Below, one piece after another: positions 25,169-33,371 of a stretch of 34,306 nt of DNA. How positions within the stretch are numbered: the first letter of the stretch is position 1; each line of letters begins with the position of its first letter. The DNA lies in contig JABHDX010000123.1 of the NCBI GenBank assembly GCA_018672815.1, positions 1-34,306 on the forward strand, written 5' to 3'. The stretch is from Gammaproteobacteria bacterium. Its GTDB lineage: Bacteria; Pseudomonadota; Gammaproteobacteria; UBA11654. Under the pieces are notes generated by a model, which was given only the letters and a program-made list of their open reading frames with translations, ran no database searches and was not told where the DNA came from. A program made the translations under genes and the position numbers.

Positions 25169-25970
25169 TCCTGAAGGACATCAATTCAGTCCTAGGAAAC
25201 CAAATTTTTCCCTTCAGCAAGCTTTGGCTTCTGATTGGTATGATGGAAATGCTTTTAGAACAGCATTTGAAAATGCATTCTCAATGTTATTTCCATTAGG
25301 TGAGAGATCTTTTATTGAGAGCGTTAAATACTTTGAAAAACAAATTAATGATCCATCTTTATTAAATGAAATGAAGCAATTCTATGGCCAAGAATCTGTT
25401 CACAGAAAAGAACATCAAAACTACAATGAACTACTATGTCAACTACGTGGTTATAATATGGAATCATTACTGGATGCTCAAAAAAAGAGATACGATTGGG
25501 CAAAAAATACATTGCCTCCAAAAAGAAGGCTGGCTGGAACAGTTGCAGCTGAACATTTAACTGCAATTCTAGCTGATGATTTATTGAGAAATAAAGATCA
25601 TTTTAAAAATACAGACCCAATGATATCCAAACTCTGGTATTGGCATGCAATAGAGGAAACAGAACATAAGGCGGTTGCCTTTGATGTTCATCAAGCTGTT
25701 GGCGGAACCATAAAAGAAAGGCGGAAAGCTCTATTCTTTGTTACTTACTTTATTTTTAAAGATATCTTCGTGATAAGTTTTAAAATGCTAAAACATGATG
25801 GAAAAATCTGGAACCCAAGAACATGGCTTGATGCTTTTTCTTTCTTATTTTTCAAGCCTGGAATTCTTAGACGTTGTTTTTTTTCATGGTTAAGATTTCT
25901 AAAATCTGATTTTCATCCATGGGAACAGGATAACCGAGATCTAATCTTGAAATGGGACAATAAATTTTAA
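25149..25970 (+). CDS. PF10118-family predicted metal-dependent hydrolase with ferritin-like di-metal motif
   Basis: 273 residues, mainly helical. Candidate ligands have the ferritin-like order: Glu52 in PLGERSFIE, Glu82-x2-His85 in YGQESVHRKEH, Glu135 in VAAEHLTAIL and Glu170-x2-His173 in AIEETEHKAVAFDVH. This E...ExxH...E...ExxH pattern is that of carboxylate-bridged di-iron proteins, so an oxidase or oxygenase is as likely as the hydrolase in the family name. A basic, aromatic C-terminus with hydrophobic stretches (ALFFVTYFIFKDIFVIS) suggests membrane association. The start overlaps the DUF1145 gene by 20 bases; no clear ribosome-binding site. Confidence 0.85.
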   Translation: MKKLSNSPEGHQFSPRKPNFSLQQALASDWYDGNAFRTAFENAFSMLFPLGERSFIESVKYFEKQINDPSLLNEMKQFYGQESVHRKEHQNYNELLCQLRGYNMESLLDAQKKRYDWAKNTLPPKRRLAGTVAAEHLTAILADDLLRNKDHFKNTDPMISKLWYWHAIEETEHKAVAFDVHQAVGGTIKERRKALFFVTYFIFKDIFVISFKMLKHDGKIWNPRTWLDAFSFLFFKPGILRRCFFSWLRFLKSDFHPWEQDNRDLILKWDNKF

Positions 25971-26036
25971 TAATTCTAAAAAAAATAGAAAGTTTTTAAT
26001 GCTTTTTTTAGACATAATGATTTAATTGAATATTTT

Positions 26037-26045
26037 TGATATGAT
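26037..26045 (+). promoter_or_regulatory. extended -10 promoter candidate (TGATATGAT)
   Basis: TGnTATGAT at 26037-26045 fits an extended -10 box and lies about 30 bases before the small basic ORF that ends at 26214. The -35 region is poor, which extended -10 promoters tolerate. It supports separate transcription of this segment but is not decisive. Confidence 0.3.
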
Positions 26046-26076
26046 TTTATTAAAGATTAAAAATGGGTAAATAAAG

Positions 26077-26214
26077 ATAAAAAAAGACATCAGAAACTTC
26101 AAATCCCAAGTAGCACGAAAAAAGCGTCATATTCTAAAAGACATTATCAAAGGAAAACAAGAGAGATTGTTTGCAAGATTGAGAAAGCTTAAAAAGAAAA
26201 ATAAGAAATTGTAG
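26077..26214 (+). CDS. very basic small ORF (about 45 residues) without a canonical start codon
   Basis: The frame is open from just after a TAA at 26068-26070 to the TAG at 26212-26214. Translation begins IKKDIRNFKSQVARKKRH and ends LFARLRKLKKKNKKL; about 20 of 45 residues are Lys or Arg, as in small ribosome- or nucleic-acid-binding proteins. No ATG or GTG occurs in frame, and the only TTG codons are late. ATA at 26077 (eight bases after GGGT) or ATA at 26071 would be the start. The ATG at 26063 is in another frame and stops after three codons. A sequencing slip, or an RNA rather than a protein, remains possible. Confidence 0.4.
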   Translation: MKKDIRNFKSQVARKKRHILKDIIKGKQERLFARLRKLKKKNKKL

Positions 26215-26223
26215 AGTATTAAC

Positions 26224-27123
26224 TCAATTCAGAAATGATTCCAATTCACTCTTATACCTAGGCTTAATATAAAGCATTGTTCCAAAAGCAATGAATACTA
26301 GTGATAAGTATGGCTCAAAGGGCCAAAACGGTATCCATAATTCAAGATTTGCTGACCAATTTGTGGCCGTTAAAAAAGAAGTTATGTATTCTTGCCAATA
26401 AAGGCTAGTAACTGACATAAGAAGACCAACACCAATAAATAATCCACCACATATTCTAACAATCATTGATGAATCTTCATGGTTATGAATTTTATTTTTT
26501 TTACCCCAAGCTGCCACTCTTAGTGCAAAAGCAGTAAATCCAGCCCAATAAAATAGGTAATCAATCACCCCAGGATCTTCATAATATGAAAGATTCCACC
26601 AATAAACACTGAATGGATAAGCCCATAAAAAATAGACCCCACTCTTGTGAAGCAATATCCACTGCTTTGAACTTAAATATTTACGACCAAAATGAAAAGA
26701 TGTAATTACCATCGCTGGTAGAAAAATATAGCCAATACTTCCTTCAAGTTCATCTCTAAGGAAATAAACATCAGCGTAATAGTAGTCATGAAAAAAATAA
26801 GACATTATAAAAATAAATAAACCTTGCCATGCCATTGCAACAGCAAAGCATAAACCAATATATTTTCTATTTATTAACAACCAAGAAGAGAATGAACTGG
26901 GGAAGAGTATATGTAATGAAGATGCTGCTACAACCAAATAAATAAAAGGAACAGCCCAACGAACGGAATATTGAATCATAGAAGAAATACCAGGTCCCGA
27001 ATTTAAATCGGTTGATAATAAATTGATAATCATGGCAATACACATAGGAATAGAAATAAGAGAAAACAAATTCCAACTATTGATGACTTTATTTTTTAAT
27101 ATTTTTTTAAGATCAAAGCTCAT
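26224..27123 (-). CDS. ferric-reductase-like (MsrQ-related fold) integral membrane protein
   Basis: 299 residues, seven to eight membrane helices. The stretch RWAVPFIYLVVAASSLHILFP, WLLINRKYIGLCFAVAMAWQGLFIF and SSKQWILLHKSGVYFLWAYPFSVYWW follows the layout of ferric-reductase/MsrQ transmembrane domains (LGL.F....H and W..LH..VY). Of the heme histidines expected there, only that in ILLHK (159) is visible; the others read WQ (99-100) and SVYW. Three further helices extend the C-terminus. The start at 27123 has no strong ribosome-binding site. Function unclear; family link is moderate. Confidence 0.68.
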   Translation of the reverse strand: MSFDLKKILKNKVINSWNLFSLISIPMCIAMIINLLSTDLNSGPGISSMIQYSVRWAVPFIYLVVAASSLHILFPSSFSSWLLINRKYIGLCFAVAMAWQGLFIFIMSYFFHDYYYADVYFLRDELEGSIGYIFLPAMVITSFHFGRKYLSSKQWILLHKSGVYFLWAYPFSVYWWNLSYYEDPGVIDYLFYWAGFTAFALRVAAWGKKNKIHNHEDSSMIVRICGGLFIGVGLLMSVTSLYWQEYITSFLTATNWSANLELWIPFWPFEPYLSLVFIAFGTMLYIKPRYKSELESFLN

Positions 27124-27232
27124 ATATTTTCATTGTGAAAAGATAAAAGAAGCATTATGTTTTTCAAAAGAGGTATTTATATACCAACTAGTATCGTATA
27201 CGATCGATATATTTCATGGTAGTATTTTTTGT

Positions 27233-27454
27233 ATGTTTTCAAATCCCAAAAAACATGCATTTCAAATGATTAAAATCGCTATAGCATTCTTACCATGGCT
27301 TATTTCTCTCTATATACTTTATTCACTTGACTCCAGTGGTACATGGACTAGCGAGACAGCACATCGTGGTAAAATGTCTGTTGCAATACTTGCTACTGGC
27401 ATGACATTATCATTTCTGATCCATTCTTATTTTTCTAAAATTATGAAAAAATAA
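27233..27454 (+). CDS. 73-residue membrane protein, uncharacterised
   Basis: Start chosen at ATG 27233, since the longer frame would run inside the opposite gene. Two helices, MIKIAIAFLPWLISLYILYSL and MSVAILATGMTLSFLIHSYF, are joined by a polar loop DSSGTWTSETAHRGK. The loop looks conserved in character, but I do not recognise a family. The gene is divergent from the ferric-reductase-like gene, 109 bases away. Confidence 0.65.
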   Translation: MFSNPKKHAFQMIKIAIAFLPWLISLYILYSLDSSGTWTSETAHRGKMSVAILATGMTLSFLIHSYFSKIMKK

Positions 27455-27490
27455 TTTAAAGCAATTCATACATTAAAAACAAAAGAATAA

Positions 27491-27559
27491 ACCCCTCTTC
27501 TCAAATAAAAACACATCTTCAATAAAAAAACCTATAGACTGTTGATCTTTCATAGGGGT
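27491..27559 (+). promoter_or_regulatory. rhlE leader that could hide the ribosome-binding site
   Basis: The Shine-Dalgarno region ATAGGGGT at 27552-27559 is complementary to two upstream elements: CCTAT at 27531-27535 and ACCCCT at 27491-27496. These two pairings are mutually exclusive, a layout suited to conditional translation of rhlE. The stems are short (five and six pairs), so this is only a suggestion. Confidence 0.3.
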
Positions 27560-27564
27560 ATAAC

Positions 27565-28965
27565 ATGTCATTCAACAAGCTTGGACTTTCAGATGAGTTA
27601 TTGAGTGCCCTTCAAGAAAAAAACTACTTAAAAGCAACGCCAGTCCAAAGCAAAGCTATACCATACATTATTCAAGGTCTGGATATATTAGCTGGGGCTC
27701 AAACTGGAACAGGTAAAACTGCAGCTTTCGCTCTACCCATACTCAATAAATTACAAAAATCTAAATCAAAAAGACGAAGAGTACGTGCATTAGTGTTAAC
27801 GCCTACAAGAGAGTTAGCATCACAAGTTGCAGATAGCTTCCGAGATTATGGCAGTAAATTACGTTTTAAAACAGCGGTTTTGTATGGTGGTGTAAGTATT
27901 AAAACCCAAAAAGATAAGTTAAGAATGGGAGTGGATATAATTGTAGCTACACCAGGTAGATTACTTGATCACTTAAGTCAGAAAACAGTAGATCTATCTG
28001 AGGTAGAAGTTTTTGTATTAGATGAAGGCGATAGAATGCTTGATATGGGCTTTATTGTAGATATAAAGAAAATCATAAAATCACTGCCATATAAAAGACA
28101 AAATCTACTATTTTCAGCAACATTTCCTAGAGAAATAAGAACCTTGGCCTCAAAACTTTTGCATTCACCAAAAGAAATACAGATATCTTCTCAAAACTCC
28201 ACTGCTGAGAAAGTTAAGCAAATAATCTATCCTGTTGATCGTGCAAGAAAAAAAGAGCTATTAATACACTGTATAAAAGAAGAGAAATGGTTTCGTGTAC
28301 TAGTTTTCACAAAAACAAAAAGAGGTGCAGACAAATTAACCAAAGTTCTGAATAAACAGAAAATCAATGCCAATGCCATTCATGGTGATAAAACACAAGC
28401 TGCAAGAAGTAGAGCCTTAAAAAGTTTTAAGGATGGAGAAATTCAAGTGCTTGTAGCTACTGATGTTGCTGCTAGGGGAATCGACATCAGTTTACTTCCA
28501 TATGTTATTAACTTCGACTTACCTTTGGTTCCTGAGGATTATATTCATCGCATTGGAAGAACTGCCAGAGCAGGAAAAGAAGGAACTGCGATTTCACTGG
28601 TCTGTGCAGATGATTTTAATTTATTGAGTGGAATAGAACGTTTACTAAATTTTAGAATACCAAGAGAAGAAATTGAAGGCTTTGAAACAACACAGCATCT
28701 TAATACAACAAATCTAAAATCTAACAGTAATCAAAAAAAGAATCCTTACAACAAAAATAAAAAATTAAGAAAAAAAGTTTCTGATAATAAAAAATCACCT
28801 TGGAGAAAGAAAAAGAAATCATCAAGCAAAAATAAGAAAAATACTAATCAAAGAAAAAGTTCTAATAACAAAAGAAAAAGTCCATTTAATAAGAAAAATA
28901 AGAGTAAAAAGAATGCATGGAGAAATAAAGAGAATGCAAAAATTAAAAACAAAAGAACTGACTAG
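27565..28965 (+). CDS. rhlE: DEAD-box RNA helicase, RhlE type, with a DEGD motif
   Basis: 466 residues; AGGGG precedes ATG 27565. Two RecA-like domains: Q motif around ATPVQSKAIP, motif I AQTGTGKT (45-52), Ia PTRELA, Ib ATPGR, motif II VLDEGDRMLDMGF (DEGD at 153-156 instead of DEAD), motif III SATFP, then VFTKTK, VLVATDVAARGIDI and VI HRIGRTARAG. The C-terminal 90 residues are a Lys/Asn/Ser-rich basic tail, typical of RhlE and useful for RNA binding. Role: ATP-dependent RNA remodelling in ribosome assembly or mRNA decay. GGC at the third motif II codon is read directly from the DNA. Confidence 0.93.
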   Translation: MSFNKLGLSDELLSALQEKNYLKATPVQSKAIPYIIQGLDILAGAQTGTGKTAAFALPILNKLQKSKSKRRRVRALVLTPTRELASQVADSFRDYGSKLRFKTAVLYGGVSIKTQKDKLRMGVDIIVATPGRLLDHLSQKTVDLSEVEVFVLDEGDRMLDMGFIVDIKKIIKSLPYKRQNLLFSATFPREIRTLASKLLHSPKEIQISSQNSTAEKVKQIIYPVDRARKKELLIHCIKEEKWFRVLVFTKTKRGADKLTKVLNKQKINANAIHGDKTQAARSRALKSFKDGEIQVLVATDVAARGIDISLLPYVINFDLPLVPEDYIHRIGRTARAGKEGTAISLVCADDFNLLSGIERLLNFRIPREEIEGFETTQHLNTTNLKSNSNQKKNPYNKNKKLRKKVSDNKKSPWRKKKKSSSKNKKNTNQRKSSNNKRKSPFNKKNKSKKNAWRNKENAKIKNKRTD

Positions 28966-28996
28966 TAGCCATGATTACTAATTTTAGGAGGACTTC

Positions 28997-29305
28997 ATGT
29001 CTTTAATAAAAGTTGAATGTCAGGCTTGTGGATTATCCGCAGAAATAGAAAATAATATTGAATTAGATCTAGAAACTAATTTCTTTATGTGGTCTAGTCA
29101 TACTGATTATTCTGGTTCAGAGGTAATGGCTCTGTTTTGCCTTTCCTGTGGCAGCATAAATGCAGTCATACTTGATTCAGGCGTAGACCTAAAATATATA
29201 TTGGCATATAAATTGGATGGATCGGATCTTGCTCAATGGTGTGTGGAAAAGAAAGTACCTGCTATAGCTAGAAAAAAACTAAAAGATTTCCAATACATTA
29301 AATAA
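28997..29305 (+). CDS. small protein with two Cx2C pairs (zinc-ribbon-like)
   Basis: 102 residues with a consensus-like AGGAGG before ATG 28997. The cysteines are VECQACGLS (Cx2C near 8-11) and LFCLSCGSIN (Cx2C near 47-50), consistent with a zinc ribbon. The C-terminal half, YILAYKLDGSDLAQWCVEKKVPAIARKKL, is charged. It follows rhlE and may be co-transcribed. I do not recognise a named family. It ends five bases from the convergent acyltransferase. Confidence 0.75.
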   Translation: MSLIKVECQACGLSAEIENNIELDLETNFFMWSSHTDYSGSEVMALFCLSCGSINAVILDSGVDLKYILAYKLDGSDLAQWCVEKKVPAIARKKLKDFQYIK

Positions 29306-29310
29306 CTTAT

Positions 29311-29901
29311 TTAAGAAAACTCAGGTCTTTTTCCTTCAAAATTATTAAAGTAATTCTGGACGGTTTCTAAATCCACGTCTTTGTTTCCTGTTGGTTGAAA
29401 TAATTCACTTAAATGAATACATTTTGTTGAAAAATCAATACCTGCAAGCATGATTTTTGAATTTGTTTCTTGAGCAATACGTAAAAATCCAGATTTTAAT
29501 TTTTTTACTTTTTTTCTTGTGCCTTCAGGAGAGATAGCAATAATAATTCCTCTATATTTATTAACAATATCAGTAATATCATTCATTAATAACTCAGGAG
29601 AGGACCTATCAACAGGAATTCCGCCTAATTTTCTCATAATTTTTGAAAAACCATTTTTAAAAATTGTATGTTTCCCGATCCAATGTACATTTACATTTAA
29701 ACCAAACATAGCTGTAAGAGCTAAAATAAAATCCCAGTTAGATGTATGCGGTCCAGCAACTAAGACTATACGTTCCTCTTCTGGAAAAACTCCTTTAATT
29801 TTCCAGCCAGTTAATTGTAATAAGAACCTTCCAATCCATTGAGAGAATTTTGAATGATTGGCACGTAACTTCTTTGGAACTTGTATGTGTGGATTAAACA
29901 T
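29311..29901 (-). CDS. PlsC-like 1-acylglycerol-3-phosphate acyltransferase family protein
   Basis: 196 residues. Acyltransferase signatures: VAGPHTSNWDFILALTA (HxxxxD), KLGGIPVDRSS (block with Arg contacting glycerol phosphate) and IAISPEGTRKKVKKLKSGFLRIA (EGTR). Short for a PlsC, lacking an extra N-terminal membrane domain, but the core is complete. Role: acylation of a lysophospholipid or similar acceptor at the inner membrane. It follows the dienoyl-CoA isomerase gene by six bases on the same strand. Confidence 0.9.
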   Translation of the reverse strand: MFNPHIQVPKKLRANHSKFSQWIGRFLLQLTGWKIKGVFPEEERIVLVAGPHTSNWDFILALTAMFGLNVNVHWIGKHTIFKNGFSKIMRKLGGIPVDRSSPELLMNDITDIVNKYRGIIIAISPEGTRKKVKKLKSGFLRIAQETNSKIMLAGIDFSTKCIHLSELFQPTGNKDVDLETVQNYFNNFEGKRPEFS

Positions 29902-29907
29902 AATTAA

Positions 29908-30762
29908 CTAATCTTCTAAATATTTTTTTCTTTTGACTAGGTTTTCAAAATCTGGTTCTCTCCTCTCAGCCTCTGATTTAAATGCCTCAGTCATATCATC
30001 AGTATAATTCATTGCATTATTCCAAAGCGCTATGTAGTTCAGTGAATCTTCAATAGAATGATCTCGATTATAATTCAAAATCTCTTTAACGCCTGTTACT
30101 GCTAGTGGGGCTTTTTGAGCTATCTCTTTTGCGATATTTAAAGCATGCTCAATCATCTCTTTTTGATTATCAAAAACTTCATTAATCAAACCATAATCTG
30201 AAGCTTGTTCTGCAGAGAATTTTCTACCTGTGAGTGCAAGCTCACGAACAATTCCCTCATTCATTAAATATGGAAGTCTTTGTAGAGTGCCAACATCAGC
30301 TGCCAAACCAATATTAATTTCTTGAATGCAAAAGAAAGCATCTTTGGTGGCATAACGAATATCACAGGCGGTAATTAAATCAACGCCACCTCCTATACAA
30401 GCTCCTTGTATAGCAGCAATTACTGGGATTCTGGATTTTTCTAAGCTAGTAATTGTATATTGTAAATCACGGGTTATTCTGTATCCAGCTTCGTTCTTTC
30501 TACCTTGTCCTACTTTGTGTTTTGAATCTCCAGAATGAATAACTCCCTCATCAAAATTAGCTAGATCCATCCCAGCACAAAAATGTTTACCACTGGCTGT
30601 AAGTAAAACAACTCTTGCCTCAGCTTGATCAGAAATTTGATCTATCAATGTTGGTAACTCTGACCAGAAAGATTTTGTCATAGTATTGAAATCATCGCCT
30701 CTGCACATATTTACATGTGCAATATGGTCTTTTATTTCATAATCAAAACATGTGTAATTCAT
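29908..30762 (-). CDS. enoyl-CoA hydratase/isomerase family: probable delta3,5-delta2,4-dienoyl-CoA isomerase
   Basis: 284 residues from ATG 30762, with AAGG just upstream; longer frames only run into the malate synthase gene. Crotonase fold with oxyanion region TASGKHFCAGMDLANFD (55-71) and IQGACIGGGVDLITACDIRY. Acidic residues Asp128 (GGVDLI), Glu148 (IQEINIG) and Asp156 (AADVGTLQRLP) have the same spacing (20 and 8) as the catalytic Asp176, Glu196 and Asp204 of rat ECH1. The reaction would shift 3,5-dienoyl-CoA to 2,4-dienoyl-CoA in degradation of unsaturated fatty acids. It follows malate synthase by four bases, so they are coupled. Confidence 0.9.
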   Translation of the reverse strand: MNYTCFDYEIKDHIAHVNMCRGDDFNTMTKSFWSELPTLIDQISDQAEARVVLLTASGKHFCAGMDLANFDEGVIHSGDSKHKVGQGRKNEAGYRITRDLQYTITSLEKSRIPVIAAIQGACIGGGVDLITACDIRYATKDAFFCIQEINIGLAADVGTLQRLPYLMNEGIVRELALTGRKFSAEQASDYGLINEVFDNQKEMIEHALNIAKEIAQKAPLAVTGVKEILNYNRDHSIEDSLNYIALWNNAMNYTDDMTEAFKSEAERREPDFENLVKRKKYLED

Positions 30763-30766
30763 TGCC

Positions 30767-32911
30767 TTACCCTTTGTATTCCAGTCTTTTCGCATGAAGA
30801 ATAGGTTCAGTATAGCCACTTGGTTGGCCTCTTCCTTCAATTGCAAGATCGCATGCTGCAGAAAATGCAGCACCATTAAAGTCAGGGGCCATATTAATAT
30901 AACCTGAATCATTTTTATTCTGCTTATCGACAACTACAGCCATACGCTTCATGGTTTCTATGACTTGTTCTTTTGTGCATAAATCATGATAAAGCCAGTT
31001 AGAAATATGCTGAGATGATATCCTGCAAGTTGCTCTGTCTTCCATTAAGCCAACATTATTGATATCGGGAACCTTAGAGCAGCCCACCCCTTCATTAACC
31101 CATCTGACAACATACCCTAAAATTCCTTGAGCATTATTGTCTAATTCTGCTTGTATCTCATCGTGCGTTAACTTATGAGGATCCCTAAGAATAGGTACTG
31201 TTAAAATATCATCAAGACTTGCTTTGGTTCTCTCAGCTAAGAGTTCTTGTTGCTTACTCACTAGAACCTGATGATAATGAATTGCATGCAATGACGCTGC
31301 CGTTGGAGATGGAACCCAAGCACAATTTGCACCAGCTTTAGGATGCATATCCTTCGTCTTGTACATATTTAACATTTCGTCTGGCATTGCCCACATTCCT
31401 TTACCAATTTGAGCTCTCCCCTTGAATCCAGTCTCTAATCCACAATCAACATTCCAGTCTTCATAAGCACTGATCCATTTTTGTTTTTTTATTTCATCTT
31501 TTCTCATCATTGGACCCATTTCCATACTGGTATGAATCTCGTCTCCCGTGCGATCTAAAAAACCAGTATTGATAAAAATCACTCTGTCTTTTGCAACTCG
31601 GATACATTCCTTCAAATTGACAGTGGTTCTTCTTTCTTCATCCATAATTCCTATTTTAACTGTCAGCGGTTCAATGCTTAATGCAGTCTCTATAGCATGG
31701 AACAAATCACAGGTGAATTGCACCTCTTCGGGGCCATGCATTTTAGGTTTTACGATATAAATACTTCCTGTTTTTGAATTTTTATGAGAGCCATTTTCCA
31801 TCAGATCATGCTTTGCTATGCAGATTGTAAACATTGCATCAAGTATGCCTTCAGGTACTTCATTGCCATTGGCATCATGAACAGCTGGGTTTGTCATTAA
31901 ATGGCCAACATTCCTCATTAGCATCAGACTCCTACCAGATAAGGTCAAAGAGGAACCATCTCTAGTTTTATAGTTTCTGTCTTCTCTTAATGTTCTAGTA
32001 ATATGTTTTCCATTTTTTCTAAATGTTTCCTTTAGATTTCCTTTCATTAAGCCTAATAGATTTTTATAAACAATGGTTTTATCAGGACCGTCTACCGCTG
32101 CTACTGAGTCTTCACAATCTTGAATAGTAGTTATTGCAGACTCAATAAGAATGTCTTTAATGCCTGCTTTGTCAGTTTTACCAATAGCATCTTCTTTATC
32201 AATTTGTATTTCAAAATGTAAATTATTATTTCTAAATAATAATCCATATCCGTTCTCTTCTTTCTCCATGTAGCCAATATATTTTTCCGGTTGAACTAAG
32301 TCAGTTATAGAATCGTCATTTAATAGAACCGATAAATAACCATTCTCAAATATAAATTCTTTAATATCCAAATATGAACCATGTGACAAAGGTATGGTTG
32401 AGTCTAAGAATTTTTTAGAAAATGTTATAACCTTTTCACCCCTTTTAGGATTATATGAATCACTTCTATTGGCTCCACCTTCTTCAGAAATTAAATCTGT
32501 ACCATACAATGCATCATACAAGCTACCCCAACGAGCATTGGTTGCATTAAGTGCAAACCTTGCATTCATAACAGGGACAACCAATTGTGGTCCAGCAATA
32601 GTTTTAATTTCTGGATCGACATTAGAAGTAGAAATAGTGAAGTCCCCTTGATCTTCGAGGATATAGCCAATTTGTTTCAAAAAGTTCTTATACTCAAGAT
32701 GATCATGATTTTTATCTTTTCTGCTGATATGCCATTGATCGATTTGTGATTGTATGAGATTTCTTTTGTTCAATAGTTCTTCATTTCGTGGACTAAATTC
32801 ACTCAGAATTTTCTCAAATGAAGACCAAAAATATTCCGGAGTGATGTCAAGGCCATCGAGGAGTTCATTGCTCACAAAGCTATGTAGATCTTGGGATATT
32901 TCTAGTTTCAT
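30767..32911 (-). CDS. glcB: malate synthase G
   Basis: 714 residues, close to the usual 720-725. Signatures: [33 protein letters not shown] (about 108-140), [20 protein letters not shown]-like [34 protein letters not shown], the [21 protein letters not shown] stretch with [18 protein letters not shown], and the catalytic base region [17 protein letters not shown]. It condenses glyoxylate with acetyl-CoA to malate in the cytoplasm. No isocitrate lyase or glycolate oxidase gene is nearby. With the coupled dienoyl-CoA isomerase it may serve acetyl-CoA assimilation. Confidence 0.97.
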   Translation of the reverse strand: MKLEISQDLHSFVSNELLDGLDITPEYFWSSFEKILSEFSPRNEELLNKRNLIQSQIDQWHISRKDKNHDHLEYKNFLKQIGYILEDQGDFTISTSNVDPEIKTIAGPQLVVPVMNARFALNATNARWGSLYDALYGTDLISEEGGANRSDSYNPKRGEKVITFSKKFLDSTIPLSHGSYLDIKEFIFENGYLSVLLNDDSITDLVQPEKYIGYMEKEENGYGLLFRNNNLHFEIQIDKEDAIGKTDKAGIKDILIESAITTIQDCEDSVAAVDGPDKTIVYKNLLGLMKGNLKETFRKNGKHITRTLREDRNYKTRDGSSLTLSGRSLMLMRNVGHLMTNPAVHDANGNEVPEGILDAMFTICIAKHDLMENGSHKNSKTGSIYIVKPKMHGPEEVQFTCDLFHAIETALSIEPLTVKIGIMDEERRTTVNLKECIRVAKDRVIFINTGFLDRTGDEIHTSMEMGPMMRKDEIKKQKWISAYEDWNVDCGLETGFKGRAQIGKGMWAMPDEMLNMYKTKDMHPKAGANCAWVPSPTAASLHAIHYHQVLVSKQQELLAERTKASLDDILTVPILRDPHKLTHDEIQAELDNNAQGILGYVVRWVNEGVGCSKVPDINNVGLMEDRATCRISSQHISNWLYHDLCTKEQVIETMKRMAVVVDKQNKNDSGYINMAPDFNGAAFSAACDLAIEGRGQPSGYTEPILHAKRLEYKG

Positions 32912-32996
32912 TAGACTATTCTACCTGACAACAAATCATCATCAAGATTTTAGATTCTGATAACATTACAATAATTAAAAAAAAAGAAGGAAAATT

Positions 32997-33146
32997 ATGG
33001 AAATAATAATTGCAACTATAGTTTGGCTCATATCTTTCATCGTATTGCCTCAATTAGAAAATCAAAAAAAAGTAAACCTAGTCCAAAGACTTAATTTTGG
33101 ATCTATTAATGCCCTACTCATATTATTTTTAATTTCAACCTATTAA
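32997..33146 (+). CDS. 49-residue membrane protein
   Basis: Small ORF with AGAAGGA before ATG 32997. Two hydrophobic segments, [18 protein letters not shown] and [13 protein letters not shown], are separated by a basic-polar hinge with [13 protein letters not shown]. The stop is one base before the CPXCG gene start, so coupled translation is likely. No family is recognised. The ribosome-binding site and the tight junction support it being real. Confidence 0.65.
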   Translation: MEIIIATIVWLISFIVLPQLENQKKVNLVQRLNFGSINALLILFLISTY

Positions 33147-33147
33147 A

Positions 33148-33342
33148 ATGTCTCTTCTTGAAGAACAGGAAATTGATTGCCCTAATTGTGGTGAATTAAT
33201 TACGGTGGTTATTGACTTATCCATTGATCAACAAGAATATGTTGAGGATTGTTCTGTATGTTGCAGTCCTATTATCATGAAAATAGACCAAGCAAATGAA
33301 TATAAAAAAATTGCTTGGTTTAATGAGTCTGAATCTAATTAA
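33148..33342 (+). CDS. CPXCG-motif zinc-ribbon-like protein
   Basis: 64 residues with [17 protein letters not shown] and [20 protein letters not shown]: two Cys pairs (CPNC and CSVC, then an extra C) that define the CPXCG cysteine-rich family (PF14255). Probably binds one zinc. Function unknown; common in Gammaproteobacteria. Translation is probably coupled to the 49-aa gene one base upstream. Confidence 0.9.
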   Translation: MSLLEEQEIDCPNCGELITVVIDLSIDQQEYVEDCSVCCSPIIMKIDQANEYKKIAWFNESESN

Positions 33343-33371
33343 AAGTTAAAGCAGTGAAGGTTATTTTAATG

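Noticed and set aside
25976..26010. A/T-rich short inverted repeat with T run after the PF10118 gene, possible terminator
   Set aside because: The stem is only five weak A/T-rich pairs and the run is interrupted, so I cannot separate it from background composition.
29908..30933. Longer isomerase frame starting inside malate synthase
   Set aside because: The extra 57 residues are unlike crotonase N-termini, and ATG 30762 has AAGG and normal four-base spacing from the glcB stop.
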